Below, one piece after another: positions 55,492 to 64,000 of a stretch of DNA of 64,000 bases. Origin of the DNA: Klebsiella quasipneumoniae subsp. quasipneumoniae (lineage in GTDB: Bacteria > Pseudomonadota > Gammaproteobacteria > Enterobacterales > Enterobacteriaceae); NCBI RefSeq assembly GCF_020525925.1, contig NZ_CP084876.1, forward strand, positions 1,736,001 through 1,800,000. Reading direction: 5' to 3'. How positions within the stretch are numbered: position 1 is the first letter of the stretch; each line of letters starts with the position of its first letter. Position numbers and translations under genes: made by a program. The notes under the pieces are model-generated. The model did no database searches. It saw nothing but the letters and a program-made list of their open reading frames with translations, and had not been told where the DNA came from.

Positions 55492-56601
55492 TTACAGCGC
55501 CTGCTGCCAGACCGCCTGCGGCAGCAGGTAAACCTGCGCCGGGGCGCGCATACCGTCGCTGACAATATGGCCGATACCGCTGGCCATCACCGCCAGGGTG
55601 ACGTCAAAGGCGTTAAGGCTGTCGCCGAAGCCGGCGGTCAGGTTGAGCATCGAGCCATTGGCCATCAGGTAGACGGTTTTGTCAGCCATGCGGTAGGCGT
55701 TGATATACGGCATCACCTCTTCCTGAGGGTACTGGCGCAGGTACTCGCCGTCGATCTCTTCCGCCACGTGGCCGACGTTAAGGATAAACACGCCCGCTTT
55801 CGCCCGGTCCAGCGCCTGGCGATTAACCACGTTTTTACCGCCTGTCGCGGTGGCTACCACGTCCGCCGAGGCGATAGCCTCCTGCAGATCGACCACGTGC
55901 CAGCCGTCATAGGCCGCCTGCAGCCGACGGGCAGGATCGATCTCCGCCACCATCACCTGGCCGCCAAAGGCTTTTGCCGCCGCCGCGACGCCCTGGCCAA
56001 CCAGGCCGTAGCCGATCACCAGCACTTTTTTCTCATGCAGGGTGAGATGAGTGGTCTGGAAGAAGGTGTGCCAGGCGGTGAGACCGACCATATGGCGGTT
56101 ATGCAGCCCCTCTTTGACCGGCAGATCGTCCCAGTTAAAGATCGGATAGCCGGGCTGAATATCCCCCAGCCGATTGACGCCGGAGCCGGTGGCTTCCAGA
56201 CCCGCCACGATGTTGCCGAACTCGCCGCGCTGATGGAGGAGGGTGGTGATATCGGCCCCCATTTCGCACAGGTGAGTGGGCTGCCAGGCGATCGCTTTTT
56301 CCCATGACTGTTGCCAGTCGGCATCGCTCATATTGCGCCAGGCGCAGGCCTCGGCGCCGCGCTCCACCAGCCAGGCCACCACGTCGTCCTGCACGGTGGT
56401 GGGGTTACAGGTGGTTAAAAAGACCTGAGCGCCCTTGTCGAGGATCCCCTGCACCAGCGGGATCATTTTCATGTCGAGGTGCATACAGCAGGCAAGGCGG
56501 ACGCCGCTGAGGTCGGGCAGGGCGGCGACCTGACGCAGGGTACGCGGCATATTCTGGCTGGCCCATGTCACTTCTTTCGCTAAAGAGATTTTATTATTCA
56601 C
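55492..56601 (-). CDS. SAHH-like (adenosylhomocysteinase family) protein, short and divergent
   Basis: 369 residues from GTG 56601 (GAAGG ten bases upstream); a TTG at 56625 is an alternative. It aligns by eye with S-adenosylhomocysteine hydrolase. A His lies in CCMHLDMKM, a Cys in TTCNPTTVQDD, an Asp in EMGADITTLL and a Glu in GLEATGSGVNRL. The NAD loop is GYGLVGQG. Lys163 (PVKEG) is kept, but the family's Asp four residues later is His167. It lacks the C-terminal K-x-x-H-Y tail of SAHH. It may bind NAD and a nucleoside without normal hydrolase activity. Confidence 0.78.
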   Translation of the reverse strand: MNNKISLAKEVTWASQNMPRTLRQVAALPDLSGVRLACCMHLDMKMIPLVQGILDKGAQVFLTTCNPTTVQDDVVAWLVERGAEACAWRNMSDADWQQSWEKAIAWQPTHLCEMGADITTLLHQRGEFGNIVAGLEATGSGVNRLGDIQPGYPIFNWDDLPVKEGLHNRHMVGLTAWHTFFQTTHLTLHEKKVLVIGYGLVGQGVAAAAKAFGGQVMVAEIDPARRLQAAYDGWHVVDLQEAIASADVVATATGGKNVVNRQALDRAKAGVFILNVGHVAEEIDGEYLRQYPQEEVMPYINAYRMADKTVYLMANGSMLNLTAGFGDSLNAFDVTLAVMASGIGHIVSDGMRAPAQVYLLPQAVWQQAL

Positions 56602-56800
56602 TGGGTTATGACCTTCAGTTCGCAAAAGGGGTATCCCCCTGACAGAAAAGGGATTCTATCAGCCCGGGCGAGAATTCACAGCCCTGCGCCGCCCGGAAAT
56701 CGCCGCCCGCGCGATCCCCTGCTAAATACAGGGTTGTTAATGTAAGGTTAAAAAAAGAAAATAAAATATAAGTAACTCCTATGATCTGAGCGATAAAGTG

Positions 56801-57532
56801 ATGTTGAGCGTTATTCCCGCAGGCCTGTTTTCACGGCTGCGGATTTTCCTTGGGCGGCTGAAGCCGCACGCGCTGCCGGTGGCTCGTCGGCATATTGTGC
56901 TGGGCTCCATCGGCGCCGGCACCGGGCTGGCGGTGACCAGCATGTTCAGCCACTGGCTGCTCGGCGAAGTCAACCTGTGGTTTATTGCCCCCATGGGCGC
57001 ATCGGCGGTACTCCTGTTTGGCGTGCCGAGCAGTCCGCTGGCGCAGCCGTGGTCGATTGTCGGCGGCAATGTGCTGTCGGCGCTGATCGGCGTCACGGTG
57101 GGTATGCTGGTGCCCGACCCGGCGCTGGCCTGCGGGCTGGCGGCGGCGCTGGCCATCGCCGGGATGTATTTTCTGCGCTGCCTGCATCCTCCCGGCGGCG
57201 CGGTGGCCCTGACGGCGATCCTCGGCGGCGCCGCGGTGCACAGCGAAGGCTATCACTTTGTGCTGACGCCGGTGCTGCTCAACTCGCTGATGCTGGCGCT
57301 GTTGGCCATCGTGTTTAACAATCTGGTTGGCCGCCGCTACCCCCATCCGCTGGCGGCGGAGGAGGTCAAATCCCGTGCGGTGCCGCTGGGCATTTCGGTT
57401 ACCCGGGAAGATATTCACGCCGCCCTGCTGGAAGGCCAGTTCCTCGACATTGACGAAGACGATGTCCAGGAACTGCTGGAAAATATCGAACAGCAGGCGC
57501 GCCAGCGCATCGCGGCGGCTGGCCGCCGCTGA
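56801..57532 (+). CDS. HPP-family membrane protein
   Basis: About 244 residues; ATG at 56801 or GTG at 56798. Several transmembrane segments (about 35-175) carry the conserved FLRCLHPPGGAVALTAILGG stretch with the HPP signature. The C-terminal third is polar and helical (EDDVQELLENIEQQARQRI). Function of the family is unclear; some members are linked to nitrite transport or nitrogen metabolism. No neighbour suggests a partner. Confidence 0.85.
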   Translation: MLSVIPAGLFSRLRIFLGRLKPHALPVARRHIVLGSIGAGTGLAVTSMFSHWLLGEVNLWFIAPMGASAVLLFGVPSSPLAQPWSIVGGNVLSALIGVTVGMLVPDPALACGLAAALAIAGMYFLRCLHPPGGAVALTAILGGAAVHSEGYHFVLTPVLLNSLMLALLAIVFNNLVGRRYPHPLAAEEVKSRAVPLGISVTREDIHAALLEGQFLDIDEDDVQELLENIEQQARQRIAAAGRR

Positions 57533-57553
57533 CAGCGCCCTCCCGGCCGCGGG

Positions 57554-57943
57554 TTAGAGATCGCCGGTTAGATACTGCGCGACCCCGCGGCCAAAACTCC
57601 AGTCGCCTTTCTGGTTGCTGATAATCGACACCATCACATCATCCCCGCTCAGGCCGCAGTGTTCCGCCAGCTCCTCCTGCAGAATGGCGAAGAAACGCTG
57701 CTTCTGCGCGTCGCTGCGCGGGCTGGTATAGACCCGCACCACCACCTGATCCCGCGTGCGGGTCAGTCCGAGGCCGGTATCTTCAATCACCATATGATGG
57801 GCTTTGTTTTCGTGAACAATCTGGTATCGGTCGCGTTCCGGTACCTCGAAGGCGCGCAGCACGGCGCGATGAGCGGCATCCAGCAGGGTTCTGATCTCCT
57901 GTTCCGTACGGCCTTCAATCAGGTCAAATGTCAGTAATGGCAT
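57554..57943 (-). CDS. Tautomerase-family protein
   Basis: 129 residues from ATG 57943 (MPLLTFDLIEGRTEQEI). Pro2 after Met is the expected catalytic amino-terminal proline of the 4-oxalocrotonate tautomerase superfamily. The C-terminal half repeats a beta-alpha-beta unit. The reaction is not known. It is divergent from a LysR regulator 116 bases away, the usual arrangement for regulator and target. Confidence 0.9.
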   Translation of the reverse strand: MPLLTFDLIEGRTEQEIRTLLDAAHRAVLRAFEVPERDRYQIVHENKAHHMVIEDTGLGLTRTRDQVVVRVYTSPRSDAQKQRFFAILQEELAEHCGLSGDDVMVSIISNQKGDWSFGRGVAQYLTGDL

Positions 57944-58059
57944 GCAGGTGGTCCTTATCGTTAGGGAATAATCGCTGTCTGATATGGATGCTAGCCGATG
58001 CCGTCGCGGGCAAAAACCGCTATAGTTGAATACATTGTTTTTACTGGTGAACAATCAAT

Positions 58060-59016
58060 ATGAGCGAGAGTCGTCCGGAGAGTTACTGGGCCCATCTCTA
58101 CTGGCTGACGGTGCTGGAAGAGCAGAAAAGCTATACCCGGGCCGCGGAAAAGCTGGGGATCAGCAAGTCGGCCATCAGCCAGAAAATCAGCGAGCTGGAG
58201 CGGGTGACCGGTAAAACGCTGGTCCATCGCACCACCCGCAGCGTCAGCCTCAGCGACGACGGGCTGCGGCTGGTGGCGGAGCTCAGTGAGCCGTTTGGCC
58301 AGCTGCGGGATATTTTCACCGGCGCCTGCGATGAGGGCGGACCGCTGCGGGGGACGTTGCGCCTGACCGCGCCGGTGGCCTTTTCCCGTCAGCAGCTGGT
58401 GCCGGCGATCGCGCCCTTTTTACATCAACATCCCCAGCTGCATCTGCAGCTGGAGGTGACCGACCGGCTGGTCTCTCTCGGCAGCGAAGGGTTCGACCTC
58501 GCCATCCGCCACTGTCGGCGCGAGGCGCTCCCGGACACCCACGTCGCCTGGCCGCTGTGCCACACGGCCACGCTGATCGTCGCATCCGCCGACTATATTC
58601 GCCGCCATGGCCGCCCGGAGACGCCTGACGATCTGCGTCAACACCAGTGCCTGACCTATCCCCGTGGGCCCCAGCGCCCGCAGTGGACGTTCGCCTCCCG
58701 CCAGACGCCCGATGAGCGGGTGACCATCAACGTGCAGGGGCCGTTCGCCACCAACAACAGCGAGTCGCTGCGCGATGCGGTGCTGGCGGGGTTGGGGGTG
58801 GCGCTGCTGCCGGATTTTAGCGCCCGGGAGGCTATCGGCCGCGGGCTGGTGCAGGAGCTGCTGCCGGCGTGGCAGCCGGTGGAGGTGTTCGCCGATCGGC
58901 TGTACTTCATCCGGCCCTATACTCCGCGGGTGTCGCGCGCGGTGGAGACCTTTAGCCGCTACCTGAAAGCGACCTTCAGCGAGCCGCGTCCAGCTCCCGG
59001 GCCAGCGCCTCGCTGA
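58060..59016 (+). CDS. LysR-family transcriptional regulator
   Basis: 318 residues. HTH region (about 15-75, KSYTRAAEKLGISKSAISQK as recognition core) with a LysR substrate-binding domain behind. The divergent tautomerase is its most likely target. Its 3' end overlaps the 3' end of the convergent lipoate-ligase-like gene by 41 bases (58976-59016). Confidence 0.9.
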   Translation: MSESRPESYWAHLYWLTVLEEQKSYTRAAEKLGISKSAISQKISELERVTGKTLVHRTTRSVSLSDDGLRLVAELSEPFGQLRDIFTGACDEGGPLRGTLRLTAPVAFSRQQLVPAIAPFLHQHPQLHLQLEVTDRLVSLGSEGFDLAIRHCRREALPDTHVAWPLCHTATLIVASADYIRRHGRPETPDDLRQHQCLTYPRGPQRPQWTFASRQTPDERVTINVQGPFATNNSESLRDAVLAGLGVALLPDFSAREAIGRGLVQELLPAWQPVEVFADRLYFIRPYTPRVSRAVETFSRYLKATFSEPRPAPGPAPR

Positions 59017-59716
59017 AGCGGGGGAGCAGATGGCGCTCGCCGGGAAGCAACTGCGCCAGGGTGACGGTTTTGTCGGCGCGGTAGACCCGCCCGCTGCCGA
59101 GCTGCGCTTCGAAGGCGTTCGCCGCCTGATGCGCCGCGCTAAGGTCGGCGTCAATAAGGATCACCGCATGGGCCAGCACCACATGGCCGCCGCTCGCCGT
59201 CTGCGGCCGCCAGTACTGGGCGGTACCGACAATCTTGCGCGCCTCCTCTCCCTCTCCGCAGGCGAGGTTATACCGGCCATCGCAAAAGGAACCGCTCACC
59301 GCCCGGGCGTGGCTGGCAACGCCGAAGCGCGCGAGGGTGCGCTGCAGCACAGCGCACAGCGAGTGATAGATGGGTTCGGCGGCCTCGCCGAGCGGCTGCT
59401 GCACCGGCCAGGCGAGGCTGAGGTTGATAATCCCCGGCCCCTGGGGCACCAGACCGCCCCCGGAGCGGCGGAGCCATACCGGCCAGCCCCGCGCGGCAAA
59501 ACGCGCGCTGACCGCCGGCAGGTCCGCAAACTGACGATAGCTCCCCGGCACCACGAATCCCTGCGGCGCCTGCCAGAGCTGGGCGACGGCCTCGCCGGCG
59601 CCGGCTTTGGCAAACAGCGGTGGTTCCGCCTGGGTGGGGTCCTCGCAAAACTGCAGCGCCAGCGAGGCGGGGGTAAAGCGGCGTGGCCAGCAGTCGGCCA
59701 GGGGCAACAGAGACAT
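58976..59716 (-). CDS. Lipoate-protein ligase A-like (BPL/LPL domain) protein
   Basis: 246 residues. The LplA/LipB-type fold shows the conserved LRRSGGGLVPQGPGIINLSL block (about 83-102) and KIVGTAQYWRP with the catalytic-type lysine (near 161). Family members attach lipoate or octanoate to lipoyl domains. It is shorter than E. coli LplA (no accessory C-terminal domain). Whether it is a ligase or amidotransferase is not decidable here. Confidence 0.85.
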   Translation of the reverse strand: MSLLPLADCWPRRFTPASLALQFCEDPTQAEPPLFAKAGAGEAVAQLWQAPQGFVVPGSYRQFADLPAVSARFAARGWPVWLRRSGGGLVPQGPGIINLSLAWPVQQPLGEAAEPIYHSLCAVLQRTLARFGVASHARAVSGSFCDGRYNLACGEGEEARKIVGTAQYWRPQTASGGHVVLAHAVILIDADLSAAHQAANAFEAQLGSGRVYRADKTVTLAQLLPGERHLLPRFSEALARELDAAR

Positions 59717-59762
59717 GCGTTCTCCTTACCGGAGGGCGCGGGTCGCGCCCTCCGAAGGCTGG

Positions 59763-61082
59763 TCAGTCGACGGTATGCTTTTTCATCAGCAGCGCGGTGA
59801 GGGCTGACAGCAGGCATCCCGCGGTCAGATAGAGGGCCACGCTGTGCCAGGAGCCCCCGGAGAAGGTGACCAGCGCCGCGGCGATAAAGGGCGTAAAGCC
59901 GCCGCCGACCACGCTCGCCACCTGGTAGCCGACGCCGGCGCCGCTGTAGCGATAGCTGGCGCCGAACAGCTCGGTAAACATCGGCTGCTGGACGCAGACC
60001 ACCATATCATGGGCGATATTGGCCAGCATCAGGGCGAAGAACAGGATCCAGAAAACGGACTGACTCTCCAGCGCCATAAAGAACGGAAAACCGCTCAGCG
60101 TGCCGATCAGCGCCCCGGTAATATAGATCCGCCGACGGCCAAAGCGGTCTGCCAGCCAGGCGAAGCAGGGGATAGTCAGACAGCTGAGGCCGCCCACCAG
60201 CAGGCCGATGTTGAGGAACAGCTCGCGCGGCAGGCCGAGGTTTTGCGTCGAGTAGTTGAGGGCGAAGGCGGTGACGATGTACATGGTCAGCAGTTCGCAC
60301 AACCGCAGGGCAATAATCAGTAAAAACGCCCCGGGATGGCGAAGCAGGGCTTCCACCACCGGCAGTCGCTTTTTCACCTGCGGCGCGTTGGCCTGGCTCT
60401 GCTGGGCTTCAAACTCCTGCGATTCGGCCATACCGTTACGGATCCACAGCGCAATCAGGACCAGCGCCACGCTGAACAGGAAGGGTAAACGCCAGCCCCA
60501 GCTGAGGAACTGCTCGTCGGTGGTCAGGCTGCTGATCAGCGATACCAGCCCGGTGGAGAGCAGCAGGCCGACGCCGTAGCCTACCTGCACCCCGCTGCTG
60601 TAAAAGGCTTTTTTTCCCTTCGGCGCGTTCTCCACCGAGAGCAGCGCTGCGCCGCCCCATTCGCCGCCGACGGCAAAGCCCTGAACTGCCCGCAGAAACA
60701 CCAGCAGCACCGGCGCCCACCAGCCGATCTGGCTGAATGAGGGGAGCAGGCCGATGCAGGCGGTGGCGATACCCATCATCCAGACGGTCATCATCAGCAT
60801 CCGCTTGCGCCCGAGACGGTCGCCGAAGTGGCCAAAGATAATCCCGCCCAGCGGGCGAAAAAGAAACCCGACGCCGAAGGTGGCAAACGCGGCAAGGGTG
60901 CCCATCGCCGGGCTGATTTGCGGGAAAAATTCGCGGTTGAACACCAGCGCGGCGGTAATGCCATAGAGAAGAAAATCGTACCAGTCGACCACGGCGCCGG
61001 CAAAGCTGCCCCATGCCGCCCGCCGGGCCCGATGCAGCGAATCCGGCGCCTCGCCGGGCTGCACGCTTATTGTTGAATCCAT
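59763..61082 (-). CDS. MHS-family MFS transporter
   Basis: 439 residues with 12 predicted membrane helices. The cytoplasmic loop motif FGHFGDRLGRKRML is the A-motif of the major facilitator superfamily, repeated as WLADRFGRRRIYI after helix 8. The metabolite:H+ symporter group (ShiA, KgtP, YdfJ type) fits best by length and the N-terminal SFAGAVVDWYDFLLYG block. Substrate unknown. It is downstream of, and co-directional with, nothing obvious. Confidence 0.88.
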   Translation of the reverse strand: MDSTISVQPGEAPDSLHRARRAAWGSFAGAVVDWYDFLLYGITAALVFNREFFPQISPAMGTLAAFATFGVGFLFRPLGGIIFGHFGDRLGRKRMLMMTVWMMGIATACIGLLPSFSQIGWWAPVLLVFLRAVQGFAVGGEWGGAALLSVENAPKGKKAFYSSGVQVGYGVGLLLSTGLVSLISSLTTDEQFLSWGWRLPFLFSVALVLIALWIRNGMAESQEFEAQQSQANAPQVKKRLPVVEALLRHPGAFLLIIALRLCELLTMYIVTAFALNYSTQNLGLPRELFLNIGLLVGGLSCLTIPCFAWLADRFGRRRIYITGALIGTLSGFPFFMALESQSVFWILFFALMLANIAHDMVVCVQQPMFTELFGASYRYSGAGVGYQVASVVGGGFTPFIAAALVTFSGGSWHSVALYLTAGCLLSALTALLMKKHTVD

Positions 61083-61387
61083 ACCCTGTCCTGTCAGTCA
61101 CGTAATTCGTTGTTATTGGAATGAGACGCTTTTAGCGTAGCGTCTGCACTGAGACTACCGCGCAGCGGCCGTGGAGGAAAGTAGTTTGCCTGCTAAGCGG
61201 CGAGCTGGTGCAAAAATAAGCGACCGGAAAGGCGGGCGAAATCACACCCTTTACTCAACATTCTGGCAATTTGCCAGCAAGCTTATACTTTTAATTAAAT
61301 CAACGGATAACAAAGAGGAGCACCTTTTAAGAATTGACGTAAATGGTTTACACTTAACATGTCTCCTTCTCTGGAATGGTGAGTTAA
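61083..61387. other. 305-bp intergenic region upstream of the periplasmic protein
   Basis: A hairpin AGACGCT / AGCGTCT (61124-61130 with 61139-61145) lies 42 bases before the divergent MFS gene. GGTGAG precedes the ATG at 61388. Otherwise nothing clear is seen. Confidence 0.5.
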
Positions 61388-61885
61388 ATGCGTCTACTTC
61401 TTGCAGTTTTATTTTGTTCTGTCATGTTGCCTTCTGCTTATGCTGAAAAACTGCCTGCGCCGACAGGAAAACCTGTACTGACCATTTCCGGCAAAATCGG
61501 AAATACGAACGTCGGTGACAAGGCGGTTTTTGATCTCGCGATGCTGGAAAAGCTGGGCATGAAGACGGTGGAAACCACCACCCCCTGGTACACCGGCAAG
61601 GTCCGTTTTGACGGCATTCCCCTTAATAAACTCATGGATTTAGTCGGCGCTAAAGGCCAATCCGTCCGCGTGCTGGCGCTTAACGACTACACCACCATTA
61701 TCCCGATGGACGATTTTTATAAATTCCCGGTCATTATGGCGTTAAAAATGAACGGCCAATATATGCGCGTTCGGGATAAAGGCCCGTTATTTATCGTCTA
61801 CCCTTACGACAGCAGCGCTGAATTACAGAACCAGATCTATTATTCCCGATCGGCCTGGCAAGTTTCTAAGATTATAATAGAGTAA
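61388..61885 (+). CDS. Exported molybdopterin-fold protein lacking the Mo ligand cysteine
   Basis: 165 residues. A signal peptide (about 1-19, ending SAYA) precedes a mature domain resembling oxidoreductase molybdopterin-binding domains (YTGKVRFDGIPLNKLMDLVG, LALNDYTTIIPMDD, VYPYDSS). The only cysteine is inside the signal peptide, so the Mo-coordinating cysteine of sulfite-oxidase relatives is absent. A sensory or binding role is more likely than catalysis. It is 10 bases before a GGDEF-EAL gene, suggesting a two-gene operon. Confidence 0.82.
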   Translation: MRLLLAVLFCSVMLPSAYAEKLPAPTGKPVLTISGKIGNTNVGDKAVFDLAMLEKLGMKTVETTTPWYTGKVRFDGIPLNKLMDLVGAKGQSVRVLALNDYTTIIPMDDFYKFPVIMALKMNGQYMRVRDKGPLFIVYPYDSSAELQNQIYYSRSAWQVSKIIIE

Positions 61886-61895
61886 GGGTCGGATC

Positions 61896-63806
61896 TTGAA
61901 TCGAATACTCACGGCTATTATTTTGTCGTTGTTTATTGTGACTGGATATATTACTTATCTGGTGCATGAGCGACAAAGTGAGTTGCAAAAATTTACCCGC
62001 TATACGGACTCGTGGTCAATGTCGCAGATGGTATCGGAATATATGCGACTGGAGTCTCGTCTGGCGGGAATGGCGATTGGGGCCGAAGGGGCGGACCACG
62101 ATGAGGTGCGCCTGCGCCTCGAGATCATGATGAGCCAGATCGAACTCCTGCAGGAGGGCGATCTGGGTCGCTTTATTAATAAAAGCGAACAGCGGAAGGC
62201 GGTGGTCGCCACGCTGATCCGCAATCTCCATTTGCTTGATAAACAAGTTGATACCATGACGCCGGCGCAGGTGAAAGCGATCCTGCCGGTGTTAAGCGAA
62301 CTGGATGGCCCCCTGACCTCAATGGCGGCCGCCACGCTGACGCAAGATATTAATATCGTTAATATCACCCATGATAAAATTCAGCATCTCTATTATATCT
62401 ACTCGGTGATCTCCATTCTGCTGATCGCCATGTGTATTTCACTCGGGCTGCTGATGCTGCGGCAGAATAATAACCTGCGGCGCGCCCACGTTCGTATGAA
62501 AACCCTGGCCAACGATCTGCAGGCCTCGAAAGAGAAACTGCAGGTGCAGAACCGTCGACTGCAGTACGATGCCTACCATGATTCGCTGACCGGTATGCCA
62601 AACCGTCTCTCTTTCTGGCAGCGTCTGCAGGAGATCGTCAATCAGGTGCGCCCCTATAATGGCTGCGCCGTGGTGATGCTTTTCGACCTCGACAGCTTTA
62701 AGGATGTAAACGATACCCTCGGGCATGACGCCGGCGATAAGTTGCTGCAGGATCTGGCCAGCCGCCTCTCTTTTTTCCGTAAAACCTCAGAGACGCTGTA
62801 TCGTCTCGGCGGCGATGAGTTCGCGATGCTCTCTTACGATCTGACCGAAGAGATGGCGCTCGAGCGGGCCAATGTTATCCGGGAGAAGATCAGCCAGCCC
62901 TATCAGATCTACGATGCGCAGATTAATATCGACGCCTGCATCGGGATCGTGATCTCTGATGGCGAAAGCCGGACTGATTATCTGTACAAGTGCGCCGACC
63001 TCGCCCTGTATGAGGCGAAAAAAGAGGGCAGCGGCCATGTGCAAATCTTCCGGCCCGGAATGCTGCAGCGTCTGCAGGAGAATAAATCGTTTGAAGACGA
63101 TCTGCTGCAGGCCCTGGCCCATGACGAATTCAAAGTCTACTACCAGCCGATCGCCGATACCGTTACGCGCGAAATCTACGGTTATGAAGCGCTGGTTCGC
63201 TGGTTCCATCCGGTGCGCGGCGCCGTGCCGCCGACGGTGTTTATCCCGGTGGCAGAGAAAATCGGCCTTATCAATGCCCTCGGCGAGTGGGTGCTGAAAA
63301 CCGCCTGTGCCGAAGCGGCCAGCTGGGCGACGCCGCTCAAGGTCTCGGTCAACGTTTCACCGATTCAGCTGATGAACACCTCGCTGACCGACACCATTAT
63401 CAGCGTATTGCAGCAGACTGGCCTCGACCCGCGACGGCTGGATCTGGAGATCACCGAGTCGGATGTGTTCAATGAGAACACCCGTTCGCTGGAAATTCTC
63501 AGCCAGCTGCGCGAGCAGGGCATTCAAATCTCCATCGATGACTTTGGTACCGGCTATTCTTCGTTGTCGCGTTTAAGCTACTTCCCGTTCGATAAAATCA
63601 AAATCGACCGCTCGTTTGTTATCAATATTCCGGAGCAAAAAGACGATCTGGATATCGTGCGCCTGATTATCAGCATGGGAAAGAGCCTGCATATGCGCAT
63701 TGTGGCTGAAGGCGTGGAGACCGAAGAGCAGTTGGCCTCGCTGCAGGCGCTGGGCTGCGACCTGGTGCAGGGCTATTTAATCGGCAAACCGAGTCCGCTG
63801 CGCTAA
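61896..63806 (+). CDS. GGDEF-EAL c-di-GMP enzyme with periplasmic sensor domain
   Basis: 636 residues from TTG 61896. A transmembrane helix at about 4-24, a periplasmic helical domain (about 25-160) and a second helix (about 165-188) precede the cytoplasmic part. GGDEF is intact (305-309), as is EAL (431-433), with DDFGTGYSSLSRL and KIDRSFV in the phosphodiesterase half. Both cyclase and phosphodiesterase activities are possible. The preceding periplasmic protein may be its sensor partner. Confidence 0.95.
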   Translation: MNRILTAIILSLFIVTGYITYLVHERQSELQKFTRYTDSWSMSQMVSEYMRLESRLAGMAIGAEGADHDEVRLRLEIMMSQIELLQEGDLGRFINKSEQRKAVVATLIRNLHLLDKQVDTMTPAQVKAILPVLSELDGPLTSMAAATLTQDINIVNITHDKIQHLYYIYSVISILLIAMCISLGLLMLRQNNNLRRAHVRMKTLANDLQASKEKLQVQNRRLQYDAYHDSLTGMPNRLSFWQRLQEIVNQVRPYNGCAVVMLFDLDSFKDVNDTLGHDAGDKLLQDLASRLSFFRKTSETLYRLGGDEFAMLSYDLTEEMALERANVIREKISQPYQIYDAQINIDACIGIVISDGESRTDYLYKCADLALYEAKKEGSGHVQIFRPGMLQRLQENKSFEDDLLQALAHDEFKVYYQPIADTVTREIYGYEALVRWFHPVRGAVPPTVFIPVAEKIGLINALGEWVLKTACAEAASWATPLKVSVNVSPIQLMNTSLTDTIISVLQQTGLDPRRLDLEITESDVFNENTRSLEILSQLREQGIQISIDDFGTGYSSLSRLSYFPFDKIKIDRSFVINIPEQKDDLDIVRLIISMGKSLHMRIVAEGVETEEQLASLQALGCDLVQGYLIGKPSPLR

Positions 63807-64000
63807 ATGAAATATGAAGGCCCTTAAAGATATTATTCCGGGCGATTTCAGCAAGCTGGAAACGCCTTTTTTATTTTCTCTTAGCGCTAATCCCAGAGGG
63901 GTATAAAAAGGAGTAGAGATAAAATTCGCCAGGAAAATAATATCCTTCACCTTTGAAAGAGGTATATGATATGCATCATATAGGCTATTTCTGACCGTAT
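63807..64000. other. 194-bp end of window without a gene
   Basis: A/T-rich sequence with AAAAGGAGT at 63906-63914 and no supported frame after it. A seven-residue frame near 63971 is too short to call. Confidence 0.5.

Noticed and set aside
61359..61382. Seven-residue frame just before the exported protein
   Set aside because: Too short, no ribosome site, no regulatory motif such as runs of one codon.

Overview
The window is a contiguous piece of enterobacterial chromosome that reads as Klebsiella, most likely the K. variicola / K. pneumoniae 342 type. Three things point there. A mannan-type O-antigen (rfb) cluster abuts the histidine operon. A complete nif regulon lies on the other side of his. 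The flanking gene order (yeeZ-yeeY-plaP ... sbcB-dacD-sbmC-yeeA-tmaR-cobS-cobT) matches the E. coli backbone. Species assignment is inference; no database was searched.

Layout. 1-9456 (+): end of manB, then wzm, wzt, wbdD, wbdA, wbdB and wbdC. These make, cap and export a polymannose O-antigen of the O3 (E. coli O9) class. 9495-16731 (-): hisLGDCBHAFI with its His-rich leader and attenuator. 16908-20308 (+): yeeZ, yeeY and plaP. 20309-21616: non-coding, rich in REP-type repeats. 21617-45203: all twenty nif genes (Q B A L F M Z W V S U X N E Y T K D H J) with seven -24/-12 sigma-54 promoters and NifA upstream activator sites. 45223-47874: an ArsR-type repressor divergent from a second full-length EF-G. 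47875-48224: REP elements and a tandem duplication of the sbcB 3' end. 48225-55447: sbcB, dacD, sbmC, yeeA, tmaR, cobS, cobT (no cobU). 55492-63806: a SAHH-like protein, an HPP membrane protein, a tautomerase, a LysR regulator, a lipoate-ligase-like protein, an MHS-family transporter, and a periplasmic-protein plus GGDEF-EAL pair.

How it works together. ManB supplies Man-1-P for GDP-mannose. WbdC, WbdB and WbdA build the mannan, WbdD caps it with methyl phosphate, and the Wzt C-terminal domain selects capped chains for export through Wzm. In the nif block NifL-NifA control the seven promoters. NifJ and NifF carry electrons from pyruvate to NifH, and NifHDK is the nitrogenase. NifU and NifS make Fe-S clusters, NifV makes homocitrate, NifB, NifE, NifN, NifX, NifQ and NifY build or deliver FeMo-co, and NifM, NifZ, NifW and NifT are maturation or accessory factors. 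The block occupies the place where E. coli carries yeeE-yeeD.

Most of the window is known biology. The less explained items are: two related ~185-190 bp structured intergenic elements; near-identical direct repeats flanking the nif/EF-G block; the EF-G paralogue with its own repressor; the short SAHH-like protein with an altered active-site position; and the Cys-less molybdopterin-fold protein paired with a c-di-GMP enzyme.
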